From Deltaproteobacteria bacterium (lineage in GTDB: Bacteria; Bdellovibrionota; FAC87; UBA2466): DNA of 38,960 nucleotides. The position numbers and the translations under genes are program-made. The notes below the pieces were generated by a model. That model was not told the origin of the DNA and ran no database searches. It worked only from the letters and a program-made list of their open reading frames with translations. Numbering within the stretch: position 1 is the first letter of the stretch; the number at the start of each line of letters is the position of its first letter. The stretch spans positions 1 through 38,960 of the forward strand of contig OMIX01000067.1 in the NCBI GenBank assembly GCA_900299195.1, written 5' to 3'. Positions 1 through 8,405 of this stretch are shown here, piece after piece.

Positions 1-41
1 CTAAGCCTTCGTCGGCAGCGTCAGATGTGTATAAGAGACAG
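1..41. other. Illumina Nextera adapter and i5 index (artefact)
   Basis: Bases 1-8 read CTAAGCCT, which is the Nextera i5 index S508/N508. Bases 9-22 read TCGTCGGCAGCGTC and bases 23-41 read AGATGTGTATAAGAGACAG, which together are the Nextera read-1 transposase adapter with its 19-base mosaic end. This is library-preparation sequence left on the contig end, not genome. Read on the minus strand it adds the false C-terminus LSLIHI to the neighbouring reading frame. Confidence 0.97.
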
Positions 42-525
42 GTGGGCTTTTTCTCCTATTTTACCAAGAGCCTGAGCTGCACTTATTCGAACAGCCCGAT
101 CTGTGTCTTTTAAGGCCGTGATTAAATCAGGTACCGCTTTTTCTCCTATTTGAACAAGAGCCTGAGCTGCACTGCTTCGAACCCAATCCTTTGTGTCTTT
201 TAAGGCCGTGATTAAATCAGGAACCGCTGCGTGGGCTTTTTCTCCTATTTGACCAATAGCTTGAGCTGCACTTTCTCGAACAAACTGATCTGTGTCTTTT
301 AAGGCCTTGATTAAATCAGGAACCGCTTTTTCTCCTATTTGACCAAGAGCCTGAGCTGCACTTCTTCGAACCCAATCCTTTGTGTCTTTTAAGGCCGTGA
401 TTAAGTCAGGAACCGCTGCGTGGGCTTTTTCTCCTATTTTACCAAGAGCCTGAGCTGCACTTCTTCGAACTAAACTCTCTTGGTCTTTTAAGGCCTTGAT
501 TAAGTCAGGAACCGCTGCGTGAGCC
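42..525. repeat. Tandem 189-bp higher-order HEAT repeat
   Basis: The motif GTGGGCTTTTTCTCCTAT begins at 42, 231 and 420, giving an exact 189-base period (63 codons). Each 189-base unit holds two HEAT units of 99 and 90 bases. The high DNA identity between units points to recent duplication and probably explains why the assembly breaks here. Confidence 0.85.
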
Positions 526-2312
526 TGCTCTTTTTCGGTCGCCAGGTGATTGATAGCTTTTACGCGCATTTCGGGGGTGTTGTTGTTTTTAGCATTTCGA
601 ATAACCCTTAACATAAAAGGAAGTTTGTTTTTGTCGTTGAGAAATTTGAGTGCAGAGTCAAACTCTTCGATCGTGCTGGGGTCGGGATGATTCATTAGGC
701 ACTCACCCGGCAGTTGCAGGTGTTGTGGTAGTTTATTGTAGGGGATTTGAGTTATTAACTGTCGGTAAAGTTGCTCATGCTTAGGGATTTGTGAGAACGC
801 TAACTCAAAAAGAGGTTTACTGTCTAATTGTCTGCTATCTCCTTCATAAACAGTCTTCAGTGCTTCTTTGATATCACTAGGTGCAAACTCTAAAGCTAGA
901 GTTTTGATGACAGAACTTTGTTCTAAAGACTGAGACTGCAAATCATCTAAGATAAGAATTAAATCGAGCTGTGTTAATTTATTCTCTTGAAACTGCGTTA
1001 TGGCATTTCGTGCTCTTTTTTTAAGCGATTCTTCATGTGATGCGCCAAAGTCTTTATTCCATTGCTCAAAAAGACTCTTATTTGTAGAAAGCTCCTTCTT
1101 AACTACGTTTCTTGGGGTTTGAGGCTCAGGATGGCATGTCCACTGCTTTGAGCCTATTACAGCTAAAATGGCTGCTGCATCTTTAGGGGGATGAAATAAG
1201 GCACGGTTATCACTTTGAGACTCGGGAAAATCGATATTCTCTTCAATGAGCTTAGTATCTTGATTCGGTAGTTGAGAAAGAAGCTCTTGAATCCTAGTGT
1301 ATTTCTTCTTTGAGAGATCTTGAAATAAATTTGCTAACCGTATTGAATCGGGGCTGTTATTCAGGCGCAATACAAGTGCATTTTCTTGTTCTAGGCCTAA
1401 ATCGCCTAATGCCCTAATTTCACGAGGGGAAACTATCCCCAGAGGAGCAAGGTGAGTGATGAGCGATTTTACTTTGGGCTGCTTAGTTTGAGAAAACCTT
1501 AAAAGCTCGCAATCGGTAAACTCAACCTGATACTGCGCTTTTATTTGCTCTCTTATCTTCTTTTTAATGTCATCTGGCATTAACAGCACAAGCCGTAAGT
1601 ACCTTTGTTTCTGTTCCTTATCTGTGGAAAAAGCCAATGCTAAAAGAGCTTGAATCGAAGGCGTCTGCTTGCTCTCCTTGAGTTTCTGGCTAATATCATT
1701 TTTTGCTTTTTCATCTTTGCAGTTTTCAAGAAACTCTTTCACTCTTTCTGGGGCCGTTTCTAAAAATGCTTTTGCAATACGACACGATTGTGATGGGCTT
1801 GGCTTTTTATTGCCTAAGTGGTGCAGTAAATGTTCAGCATAATAATAACAAACAGGGCTAGGGTTTTGTACGCACTTATTTAGCTGTAGTGATAAAAGAA
1901 ACTCCTTTTTCTCTTTATGATTCATTCCATGAGCGTGAATGAGCCTTTTATCTAATAACTTAAAAACATCTTCCTCAGTCAATGAGTCCTCAGAAATAAG
2001 GTCTGCCAACTTTTCTTTCCACGTCTGAAGCTCTTTAGCTTTTTGCTCTTCGCTTGGGTTCTCACTCTCAAGCTTCTGATCAGTTTCCCGAATCACTTTA
2101 TCGTCTTTGCAGGACCACCTAAAATCTTGAGAGCCGCCAACTAAAGACTGATTCTCGTTGGTTGCAGTAGGGTTAATCTCATGCACTTCCCCATTTGAAG
2201 ACTTAGGCCTTTTCCCACCTGTGGACTCATCACTATGCTCACCCATGCTTAATGAAGAAGCAATTAATAGAAGGCAACATAAAGCTTTGATTTTTCTTTG
2301 CTTCTTCATCAT
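42..2312 (-). CDS. Exported HEAT-repeat protein, 3' end missing
   Basis: The protein starts [19 protein letters not shown], a basic then hydrophobic stretch that looks like a Sec signal peptide ending near residue 24, so it is probably exported. Residues of about 30-590 are hydrophilic, helix-prone and rich in Lys, Glu, Gln and Leu; I recognise no domain there. From about residue 595 come five HEAT / PBS-lyase-like repeats, each carrying AVPDLI-ALKD and [13 protein letters not shown]-like cores, alternating 33 and 30 residues. Such repeats form a superhelical scaffold for protein binding. The frame runs without a stop into the adapter at bases 1-41, so the true C-terminus is unknown and the last six residues of the open frame (LSLIHI) are artificial. 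It stands alone and no partner is evident. Function unknown. Confidence 0.8.
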
Positions 2313-2646
2313 GGCCCTTGGGTTTTTCCATTCTGTTTTACTCTAGACTTAAGAGCACATTCTGTGCCCTAACCTGCCAGCCCGATCGACGAGCCTAAAG
2401 TGTCAACAAATCGACAACAACAAACCAAACTCCAGTTTATGCCAACACATTCTTCATCTTAGTCTGGTTGCTATTTTGTTTTCTGCATGGCTATTTTTTC
2501 TCACCCTGTTGTGCTGTTAAAAGAAGCTTATGTGTTTTTTCTAACCGGATTCTCAGTCCTAGGAGTTTCTATGAGGTCTCAATTTGAATCCACATTATAG
2601 AAAGAGCGTTAATTTTTAAGGCTTTAAAAAAAGACAGAGGAAGATC
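2313..2646. other. Intergenic region, nothing clear
   Basis: This stretch separates two leftward-reading genes. It must hold the promoter of the HEAT-repeat gene and the end of the pxp transcript. I see no convincing -35/-10 pair, no hairpin with a T-run, no tRNA and no credible reading frame. An A-rich run at 2627-2633 is not preceded by a usable stem on the minus strand. Confidence 0.5.
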
Positions 2647-3378
2647 CTAGCCAGCTTGCTGGGAGACTGACACGGCTTCCAAAATGTCATCGACGGAAGG
2701 GTTGTCTCCATGGATACAAACCGTCTGGCAAGTTACTGAAATCCACTCTCCAGTCAGACACTTTACTTTTCCGGTCAGAAGTAAATTCTTCATTTGCTGA
2801 ACTGCCTGACTTGGATCCGTAATTACCGCTCCCGGCTCACTTCGTGGAACTAAAGTTCCATCTCTTTGATATCCACGATCCGCAAATCCTTCTGCAAGCA
2901 CACCAAAACCCAATTGCCGCCATCTCAAAAGAGCGGGTGCTTCGGCAAGCCCCACCAAAATGAGATTTCCGTCAACCTCTCGGACTCCCTCGCCAACCGC
3001 ATCTGCCAAAACAAGATCACTCATGGCCATTTGATAAAGCGCTCCGTGGGGTTTCACATGAGTGAGAGAAACTCCGATTTTGCTAGCCAGCTCATAAAGA
3101 TGCCCAACCTGGTCTCTGACTAATTCTTGTACTTCACAGGGGGAAAGTGCCATTTTTTTTCGTCCGAAATTTGCTCGATCAGCAAAACTCGGATGGGCCC
3201 CAGCACAAAGTTTGAATTGCTTAGCCAGTTCTAAACATTTCACCATCGAAGTCTCATCCCCTGCATGCCCGCCACACGCGATGTTTATCCTATTCACTTT
3301 TTTATATCGAGCAGCCTCCGAACCCTCCGCAAGATCTTTAAGAGATTCTCCAGCATCGAGGTTAATGTCCCACTTCAT
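2647..3378 (-). CDS. pxpA: 5-oxoprolinase subunit A (LamB/YcsF family)
   Basis: This is the PxpA subunit of the ATP-dependent PxpABC 5-oxoprolinase, which opens 5-oxoproline (pyroglutamate) to glutamate in the cytoplasm. The 243-residue length is normal for the family. Visible family motifs are DINLDAGES near the start, NIACGGHAGDE at about 31-41, and GAHPSFADRANFGR at about 58-71. The start codon overlaps the pxpC stop in an ATGA, so translation is probably coupled. It is the last gene of a transporter-pxpB-pxpC-pxpA operon. No clear terminator follows it. The whole three-subunit set is present, which makes the assignment firmer than for a lone YcsF homologue. Confidence 0.93.
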   Translation of the reverse strand: MKWDINLDAGESLKDLAEGSEAARYKKVNRINIACGGHAGDETSMVKCLELAKQFKLCAGAHPSFADRANFGRKKMALSPCEVQELVRDQVGHLYELASKIGVSLTHVKPHGALYQMAMSDLVLADAVGEGVREVDGNLILVGLAEAPALLRWRQLGFGVLAEGFADRGYQRDGTLVPRSEPGAVITDPSQAVQQMKNLLLTGKVKCLTGEWISVTCQTVCIHGDNPSVDDILEAVSVSQQAG

Positions 3379-4274
3379 AGGCGCTCCAATGAGGCTTTAA
3401 GCCTCTCCTCTAAAGCCACGGCTTCAGCCCAGGCCTCTTCTAAACTGATTTTTTCAAAACGAAGCCCACATCCAGGACGACATTGACCCAGCCCACTAAA
3501 ATCTGCCTTGATGACCTGTGCAATTTGAGCATATCCGCCCGTGGTCTGTAGATCGTTCATTAAAATGATGGGCTTCCCTGAAGGTGGAACCTGTAAAGTG
3601 CCCCAACAAACGCCCTCAGTTAAGCGCTCCTCAAGGTCTAGACTTCCCTCAAGAGATGTCTGCAAGCGAATTCCCTGACGATTGGATTGAGGGGAAACAA
3701 TGAAAGTTTCACTAGTCAATCGCTGATGCGCATCAGCTGAAAACAACTCCCAATCAGCTCCTTCAGTAAATCGCAATATTTGAGAGGGAGCCAAACACAG
3801 TTCAAATGAAGTTCTCCAAAATGATTTTGTTTTACTTTCACCCACAGGAATAAGATCCCCAGCTTGCAACTTTTCCAATCCTAAAGAACTCCGGCTTCCT
3901 AAAATCATTGGGGTAATGATTCCGCCCGCTACAGCAAGGTAGGCCCTAATTCCTTTACGCGCTTGTGATAATTCCAAAACACTTCCACTTTCTGCAAGGA
4001 AGGATTGGCCAATAGCTATTCTTTGTCCATTGAGAGTAGGAGCAAAATCACCTCCCATAAGAGCAAAGGTAACAGCTTTTTGAAATCGAAACTTTCCGCC
4101 TATCGCTGTCATCTCAATGGCCGCTGCATGAGGAGGGTTTTCCACCAGAAGATTTGCTAGTCGTAAAGAAATGGGATCGGCCGCTCCCCCAGCCGAAATG
4201 CCTAAGTGACTCAGACGGTATCGCCCTTGATCTTGAATGGTGGTCCACGCCCCAGGAGATAACACTTCGATCAT
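3375..4274 (-). CDS. pxpC: 5-oxoprolinase subunit C (biotin-dependent carboxyltransferase-like)
   Basis: PxpC, the KipA/YbgK-type subunit, 299 residues. It resembles the C-terminal half of urea amidolyase-type carboxyltransferases and pairs with PxpB. Recognisable family blocks are GISAGGAADPISLRLANLL at about 25-43 and GGYAQIAQVIKADFSGLGQ near residue 260, followed by the RPG-C-LRF ending. It acts in the cytoplasm with PxpA and PxpB to cleave 5-oxoproline using ATP. It overlaps pxpB upstream and pxpA downstream by four bases each (ATGA), so all three should be made in fixed ratio. Older annotation of such genes as an allophanate hydrolase subunit 2 is less likely here, because pxpA is adjacent. 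Confidence 0.92.
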   Translation of the reverse strand: MIEVLSPGAWTTIQDQGRYRLSHLGISAGGAADPISLRLANLLVENPPHAAAIEMTAIGGKFRFQKAVTFALMGGDFAPTLNGQRIAIGQSFLAESGSVLELSQARKGIRAYLAVAGGIITPMILGSRSSLGLEKLQAGDLIPVGESKTKSFWRTSFELCLAPSQILRFTEGADWELFSADAHQRLTSETFIVSPQSNRQGIRLQTSLEGSLDLEERLTEGVCWGTLQVPPSGKPIILMNDLQTTGGYAQIAQVIKADFSGLGQCRPGCGLRFEKISLEEAWAEAVALEERLKASLERL

Positions 4275-4945
4275 TTTCCCCCCTGAAAAGAATTAAACTC
4301 AACTTCATCGATCGGGAAAAACTTAACTCGATCTCCCATTTGGAATGTTGTCGGAGGATTTTCATTAGGTGTAAACAGGGCGATGGGGGTCTTTCCTAAA
4401 ATACGCCAACCGCCTGCGGAATCCCTGGGATAGATTCCAGTCTGCATTCCAGCAATGGCTACACTACCTGCAGAAACTTGTGTGCGAGGGGTGCTTAACC
4501 GAGGCACTCTTAGGGCTAGGGGAAGTTCACCGAGATACGGAAATCCTGGTTGAAATCCGAGAAAAAAAACTGTGTAGCTTGTTGAGCAATGAAGTTGAAT
4601 AATCTGCGTGGGGCTCAAGGAAAGCTCGATACTCAAGGCCTCTAGATCCTCTCCATGGTAAAAAACCGGAACATTTAACTCTCTAAACGAACTGCGGGGT
4701 TCCATCTGTGTCACATTGAGTACGTCTTGAATTTTTTCTACAAAGTTTTTCATGCTCATTTGGGAAGGATCAAATTCCACAAGCAAACTAGCATAGGCAG
4801 GGTGTAAATTTCGGATCAGATTAGAATCCCATCGGAGTAGAATCCGCATGAGAGATTCGACTCTTTGCTGATTGCTTAAGCTCATCCCCCCGGAAAAACG
4901 GATTAGCAAAGTTCGCTCACTTGTTAAATGAAGTGTCGGCGTCAA
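4271..4945 (-). CDS. pxpB: 5-oxoprolinase subunit B (KipI-like)
   Basis: PxpB / KipI family, about 224 residues. Family blocks are GFQPGFPYLGELP at about residue 130 and PRTQVSAGSVAIAGMQTGIY followed by SAGGWRILGKT. The frame is open further upstream, but I place the start at the TTG at 4945. It overlaps the TGA of the transporter gene (TTGA), has an AAGG-type ribosome site about nine bases upstream, and gives MTPTLHLTSERTLLIRF, which fits the usual PxpB N-terminus. A longer frame beginning at 5062 would lie inside the transporter and add a Trp/Cys-rich stretch atypical of the family. The product forms the PxpBC subcomplex of 5-oxoprolinase. An ATGA overlap couples it to pxpC. Confidence 0.9.
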   Translation of the reverse strand: MTPTLHLTSERTLLIRFSGGMSLSNQQRVESLMRILLRWDSNLIRNLHPAYASLLVEFDPSQMSMKNFVEKIQDVLNVTQMEPRSSFRELNVPVFYHGEDLEALSIELSLSPTQIIQLHCSTSYTVFFLGFQPGFPYLGELPLALRVPRLSTPRTQVSAGSVAIAGMQTGIYPRDSAGGWRILGKTPIALFTPNENPPTTFQMGDRVKFFPIDEVEFNSFQGGK

Positions 4946-6177
4946 ACTGTTAATTCCTTCCCTCGGGTTTCTGGCAATGCATAAATAATCAATGCGCTTA
5001 CCAAAAAGAAACCGGCACTGATACCTAGAGCTCCCCCAAAACCATGTCGATCGGCAACCCAACCGATAGTTAATGGGGCGAGCGAACTCAGTGCTCTTCC
5101 TCCGTTATAACAAAAGGCTTGCGCCGTGGCTCGGAAAGAACTGGGAAAAAGTTCAGCCAAGAGAGCGCCAAACACGCTAAAAAATCCATGACCAAAAAAA
5201 CCTACCCAAGGCCCCAGCACTAAAAGCGCCATGGGTGAATGAGAAAGGTTTCCATAGAGTGTGACCACGACCGCAGCCACTGCCACAAACACAGAAAATA
5301 CAGGCCGTCTACCATATCGATCACTTAAAATACCAAACAAGAAGTACCCACAAAAAGAACCCAACTGCATCGGAATGACGTAGGCTGATGATTTTAAAAT
5401 ACTCAGCCCTGCTCCGCCTTTCTCTAGGGGCATCGAAAGATAAGCTGGAATCCAAGTGAACAATCCCCAGTAGGCAAAAAGAACGAAAGTGGCAAGGCAT
5501 GTCGCCAAAAATGTAGTTCCACGCCACTCTGGAGAAAATAATGAAGTCACTCCAAAGAAACCCTCTTTAGAAGATTTGGGCGCTCTTGGCGGCTCTAAGT
5601 GACTGAGAGCGCGACGAATCCAAAAAGTCAAAGCCGCTGGTAAAATCCCAATCATGAAAAGGGGCCGCCATCCCCAACGAGGAAGAATTACCGCAGAAAG
5701 CCCAGCAGCCAAGAGGTAACCCAGCGCCCATCCCGACTGCATGAATCCAATCGCTTTACCTCGATGGCGGGCGGGCCAAGTCTCCGCCACCAAAGTAGCT
5801 CCGGCGGCCCACTCTCCCCCAAGACCAAAGCCAACTAAGCCACGCCACAAAAAAAGTTGAAATAAACTTTGAGCCCTCGCAAGTCCCGCCGTAAAGATCG
5901 AGTAAGTAAGAATACTATACGAAAGAGCTTTAACTCGGCCTATGCGATCAGCTAAGACTCCAAACACCACTCCCCCTAGGGAAGTAAGAAGAGTGATCGA
6001 GGCCAATGCCCCTGCTTGGGTGTTGCTAAGGTGAAATTCTTCTCTGATACTCACCAATGCAAAAGAGAACAACATGGCATCCATACCGTCCAGCATCCAC
6101 CCAAGAATTCCAGCGAGAAGCACTTGACGTTGAGAGAATGTGATTTCTTCCTGATGACCTAACCACGAAAATTTCAT
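4942..6177 (-). CDS. MFS transporter, organic-acid/sugar:proton symporter type
   Basis: A 411-residue major facilitator with about 12 hydrophobic spans. It carries the loop 2-3 signature GVLADRIGRVKAL at about residues 73-85 and its second-half counterpart GILSDRYGRRPVF. The early LDGMDAMLFSFAL and GLGGEWAAGATLVAE blocks resemble the acid/proton symporter branch (4-hydroxybenzoate, sialic acid and lactate carriers) rather than drug exporters. It is the first gene of the pxpBCA operon and its stop overlaps the pxpB start. Uptake of 5-oxoproline or a related compound is therefore a reasonable inference, not shown by the sequence. No strong ribosome site is visible before its ATG at 6177. Confidence 0.88.
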   Translation of the reverse strand: MKFSWLGHQEEITFSQRQVLLAGILGWMLDGMDAMLFSFALVSIREEFHLSNTQAGALASITLLTSLGGVVFGVLADRIGRVKALSYSILTYSIFTAGLARAQSLFQLFLWRGLVGFGLGGEWAAGATLVAETWPARHRGKAIGFMQSGWALGYLLAAGLSAVILPRWGWRPLFMIGILPAALTFWIRRALSHLEPPRAPKSSKEGFFGVTSLFSPEWRGTTFLATCLATFVLFAYWGLFTWIPAYLSMPLEKGGAGLSILKSSAYVIPMQLGSFCGYFLFGILSDRYGRRPVFSVFVAVAAVVVTLYGNLSHSPMALLVLGPWVGFFGHGFFSVFGALLAELFPSSFRATAQAFCYNGGRALSSLAPLTIGWVADRHGFGGALGISAGFFLVSALIIYALPETRGKELTV

Positions 6178-6304
6178 TGGGTGATATTACAGGAAACAGG
6201 TGGGGATGGAACAAAAAACAGGAGAGAAACTCAGTGCGGTTTTTTGGCTTACACAAAACATTTCATTTCGGCTAAACTGCAAAAACATTTTTATAACTCG
6301 CTAC

Positions 6305-6333
6305 GCCACAATAATTGGCGCCTTGATTATAAT
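6305..6333 (+). promoter_or_regulatory. Candidate sigma-70 promoter for the acyltransferase gene
   Basis: A perfect TATAAT lies at 6328-6333, 84 bases before the acyltransferase ATG at 6417. Seventeen bases upstream is GCCACA, which matches TTGACA at only three of six positions. The -10 is strong and the -35 weak. Confidence 0.3.
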
Positions 6334-6416
6334 AAAATAGCTGAGGCCCTTTTAAGAGACATGCCTGGCTTAATTTCCCTAGTTGAATAACGAGAACATG
6401 GTAAACTAAATTATCA

Positions 6417-7484
6417 ATGCAAAAATCTCAACGTTCAGCTCAGAAAAGAATTATTTTTCTCGACTACCTTCGAATCTTTGCTTTTCTAAGCGTTCTAATA
6501 GGACACAAGTTTTTTTCTGAGTTAGTTTCTCTTTCCGAAAAGCCTTGGCTTCATGAAACGCCTCGGCAACTATTAAAATTATTAACCCCATTATTCTATG
6601 GGGGAGGTTCTGGAGTAGTTGTCTTTTTTTTGGTTTCTGGATACATCATCAGTTGGTCTATCCAGACCGAAACCACTACTGCTTTCTTTGTAAAAAGGCT
6701 CTTCAGAATCTATCCTCTTTTTATAGCCGCTGTAAGCATCGAGACACTGCTCAATCATGGAACATTTTCTATATCGCGATTTTCACTTTTGGGAGATTTT
6801 TGGGGAATCCCTTACTCATTGGGTAACGTTGAGTGGACTCTTAGAGTCGAACTTTTATTTTATCTGTTCATGGGAATTCTTGGGGCATTCGGTTTTTTTC
6901 AGCAGAACATAAAGCATCTCTTTCCGGCTTTATTTTTTTCTTTGATTTTACTGCAGGTCCTAAGCCCATTTCCAAAAAACTCCAACCTTTTCCAATCTTA
7001 CGCTACAACCTATGGTTCTTTTTTGTTAATTGGAGTTATGTTTTTTCTTCTTGAACTAAAAATAGTTCAACTAAAATCTGTTTTGGCTATTACAGTGGTG
7101 TCTCTTTTGCAGTATTTTTATAACATTGCAAAGTATCATCCCGCCTATCTTTCGAGTCACTTTGCTCTTTACGGTTTGGTTCTTTTTGTTATTGCTTGGA
7201 CATTTAGAAGTAGCTTTGCCTTCAGTCCTTTAGTCACTTTTGTTTCTGAACTCACCTATTCTGTTTATCTGTTCCATAATTGGCTTTTCGATTTTTTCTA
7301 CACTTTCTTAGCAGAAAAGGGGATGAAATTTGTCTACGCCAAATTACTAGCGGTAGTTCCTCTTTTTGTTTTTTGCTTTATCATTTCACGAGCCATAGAA
7401 AAACCCGCGTTGAATTTTGGTAAATACTTATTGCACTATTTTTATGGGGGAGGTCACAAAAAACAAATTTCAGATCTAAACTGA
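6417..7484 (+). CDS. Membrane acyltransferase, acyltransferase-3 family
   Basis: A 355-residue integral membrane protein with about ten hydrophobic spans. It fits the acyltransferase-3 (OafA/NodX-like) family: FLDYLRIFAFLSVLIGHKFF at residues 14-33 holds the family's early Arg and the putative catalytic His. EWTLRVELLFYLFMGIL near residue 140 matches the usual W-L-x-E-x-x-F-Y-L block. These enzymes move acyl groups onto cell-surface sugars such as lipopolysaccharide O-antigen, capsule or peptidoglycan from the cytoplasmic membrane. The substrate cannot be read from sequence. The gene stands alone on the plus strand between two leftward units, and its coding DNA is visibly richer in A/T than its neighbours, which may signal recent acquisition. 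The C-terminus lacks an SGNH domain. Confidence 0.88.
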   Translation: MQKSQRSAQKRIIFLDYLRIFAFLSVLIGHKFFSELVSLSEKPWLHETPRQLLKLLTPLFYGGGSGVVVFFLVSGYIISWSIQTETTTAFFVKRLFRIYPLFIAAVSIETLLNHGTFSISRFSLLGDFWGIPYSLGNVEWTLRVELLFYLFMGILGAFGFFQQNIKHLFPALFFSLILLQVLSPFPKNSNLFQSYATTYGSFLLIGVMFFLLELKIVQLKSVLAITVVSLLQYFYNIAKYHPAYLSSHFALYGLVLFVIAWTFRSSFAFSPLVTFVSELTYSVYLFHNWLFDFFYTFLAEKGMKFVYAKLLAVVPLFVFCFIISRAIEKPALNFGKYLLHYFYGGGHKKQISDLN

Positions 7485-7546
7485 CCGCTATCCGCGCCAC
7501 TCATTCTCGAGCATTTTTATTTTAGCTTACAAAAATCCCAATTTAC

Positions 7547-7581
7547 AAAAAAAAAGGCCGTCTCCTTTTCAGAAGACGGCT
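7547..7581 (-). terminator. Intrinsic terminator of the SYLF gene
   Basis: A perfect seven-base stem, GCCGTCT at 7557-7563 with AGACGGC at 7574-7580, encloses a ten-base loop. On the minus strand it is followed at once by nine T residues (A-run at 7547-7555 on plus). It lies 17 bases beyond the stop of the SYLF gene. On the plus strand there is no T-run, so the site is directional. Confidence 0.88.
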
Positions 7582-7597
7582 CTTATTCGTTATAAAC

Positions 7598-8275
7598 TTA
7601 CTGATAAACCGGTGTAGGAGCGTAAAAATTAAGTACGTCGACAAACGGCTTCATTACGGGCGGGACTAGAACTCCTGGGGTCGAAAGAATTTCGCCCGGA
7701 GTTAAATATCTTCCATAAACCAAACCATTTCGCTCTTCACCGTGAGTCATCACAGTACCGTTCAAAGAAAATCCGGCATAAAGACCCGTGCCTGCCGAAT
7801 AGACCCAAATATTAGACATAGGAGCCACGTTAGTTCCCACACCTTCTCCAAAGGGTCCCACTGCAATGCTCAAATCTCCTCCAAGAGTTAAACTCCCTCG
7901 GTTCAACATTTGACGAGAAAATGGTGTCATGAATAATAGAACATTGTCTACGACCTGACCGCCAATTAAGAGTCCAAAACTCACACCGCCAGAATTGATA
8001 AAAGAAGGAGCGCTCCATCCGCCATTCAATCGACAACTCACTAATCCAGTGCTGCCTTCTCCTCCAAAAATAAACCCTGCTTTAACGTTTCTCATAACAC
8101 CGATACATTGAGCTTGATCCAACAAATACCGGGGAATGGGATTTCGTGACATCATACGCTCAACCAACACTTGTCGGCTGATTCCCACTCTTCGCTCAAT
8201 ATTGAAAGCTTGGGCGCTACTAACGATAAGACTTGATAGGATGACTAAGTGACTGAATAATTTAGAGAAGTTCAT
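7598..8275 (-). CDS. SYLF/YSC84-domain lipid-binding protein, exported
   Basis: About 225 residues. The chosen ATG at 8275 gives MNFSKLFSHLVILSSLIVSSAQA, a typical signal peptide cut after AQA. A longer frame from 8362 would cross the promoter described at 8310-8338 and bury the signal peptide. The rest is an SYLF (Ysc84) domain: QCIGVMRNVKAGFIFGGEGS, then SAPSFINSGGVSFGLLIGGQ and the Gly-rich GDLSIAVGPFGEG. SYLF domains bind phosphoinositides in eukaryotes. In bacteria they are found in exported or lipoprotein forms of mostly unknown role, often linked to envelope lipids or stress. The gene is monocistronic, with its own promoter, leader inverted repeat and terminator. Confidence 0.85.
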   Translation of the reverse strand: MNFSKLFSHLVILSSLIVSSAQAFNIERRVGISRQVLVERMMSRNPIPRYLLDQAQCIGVMRNVKAGFIFGGEGSTGLVSCRLNGGWSAPSFINSGGVSFGLLIGGQVVDNVLLFMTPFSRQMLNRGSLTLGGDLSIAVGPFGEGVGTNVAPMSNIWVYSAGTGLYAGFSLNGTVMTHGEERNGLVYGRYLTPGEILSTPGVLVPPVMKPFVDVLNFYAPTPVYQ

Positions 8276-8284
8276 AACACCTTT

Positions 8285-8306
8285 CGGAAATGCAGTTAAA
8301 TTTCCG
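8285..8306. promoter_or_regulatory. Inverted repeat at SYLF transcription start
   Basis: CGGAAAT at 8285-8291 and ATTTCCG at 8300-8306 form a perfect 7-8-7 inverted repeat. It lies just downstream of the -10 at 8310-8315, over the expected start site and directly before the ribosome site. The position suits a repressor operator or a short 5' hairpin. Confidence 0.5.
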
Positions 8307-8309
8307 ATA

Positions 8310-8338
8310 GTTATATCTTTATTGTCACTGTGCGGCAA
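8310..8338 (-). promoter_or_regulatory. Sigma-70-type promoter of the SYLF gene
   Basis: On the minus strand TTGCCG (8338-8333) is separated by 17 bases from TATAAC (8315-8310). The -35 matches the consensus at four positions and the -10 at five, with ideal spacing. It predicts a start near 8303 and a leader of about 28 bases. Confidence 0.55.
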
Positions 8339-8405
8339 GTTTATTTTTAAGGCGAATGGCAAGCTTCAAAGGCCCCGATTTTAGGCCATTTCCAAAGAAG
8401 GGTGA

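Noticed and set aside
2158-2346. Plus-strand open frame of 62 codons
   Set aside because: It is antisense to the signal-peptide region of the HEAT-repeat gene, with no ribosome site or recognisable protein features.
6181-6390. Plus-strand open frame of 69 codons before the acyltransferase gene
   Set aside because: It lacks a ribosome site, spans the candidate promoter at 6305-6333 and shows no protein-like pattern.
8368-8391. Possible terminator of the NtrC-family gene
   Set aside because: AAATGGCC and GGCCTTT can pair on the minus strand only with a bulge and a four-pair GC core, and no T-run follows; too weak to call.
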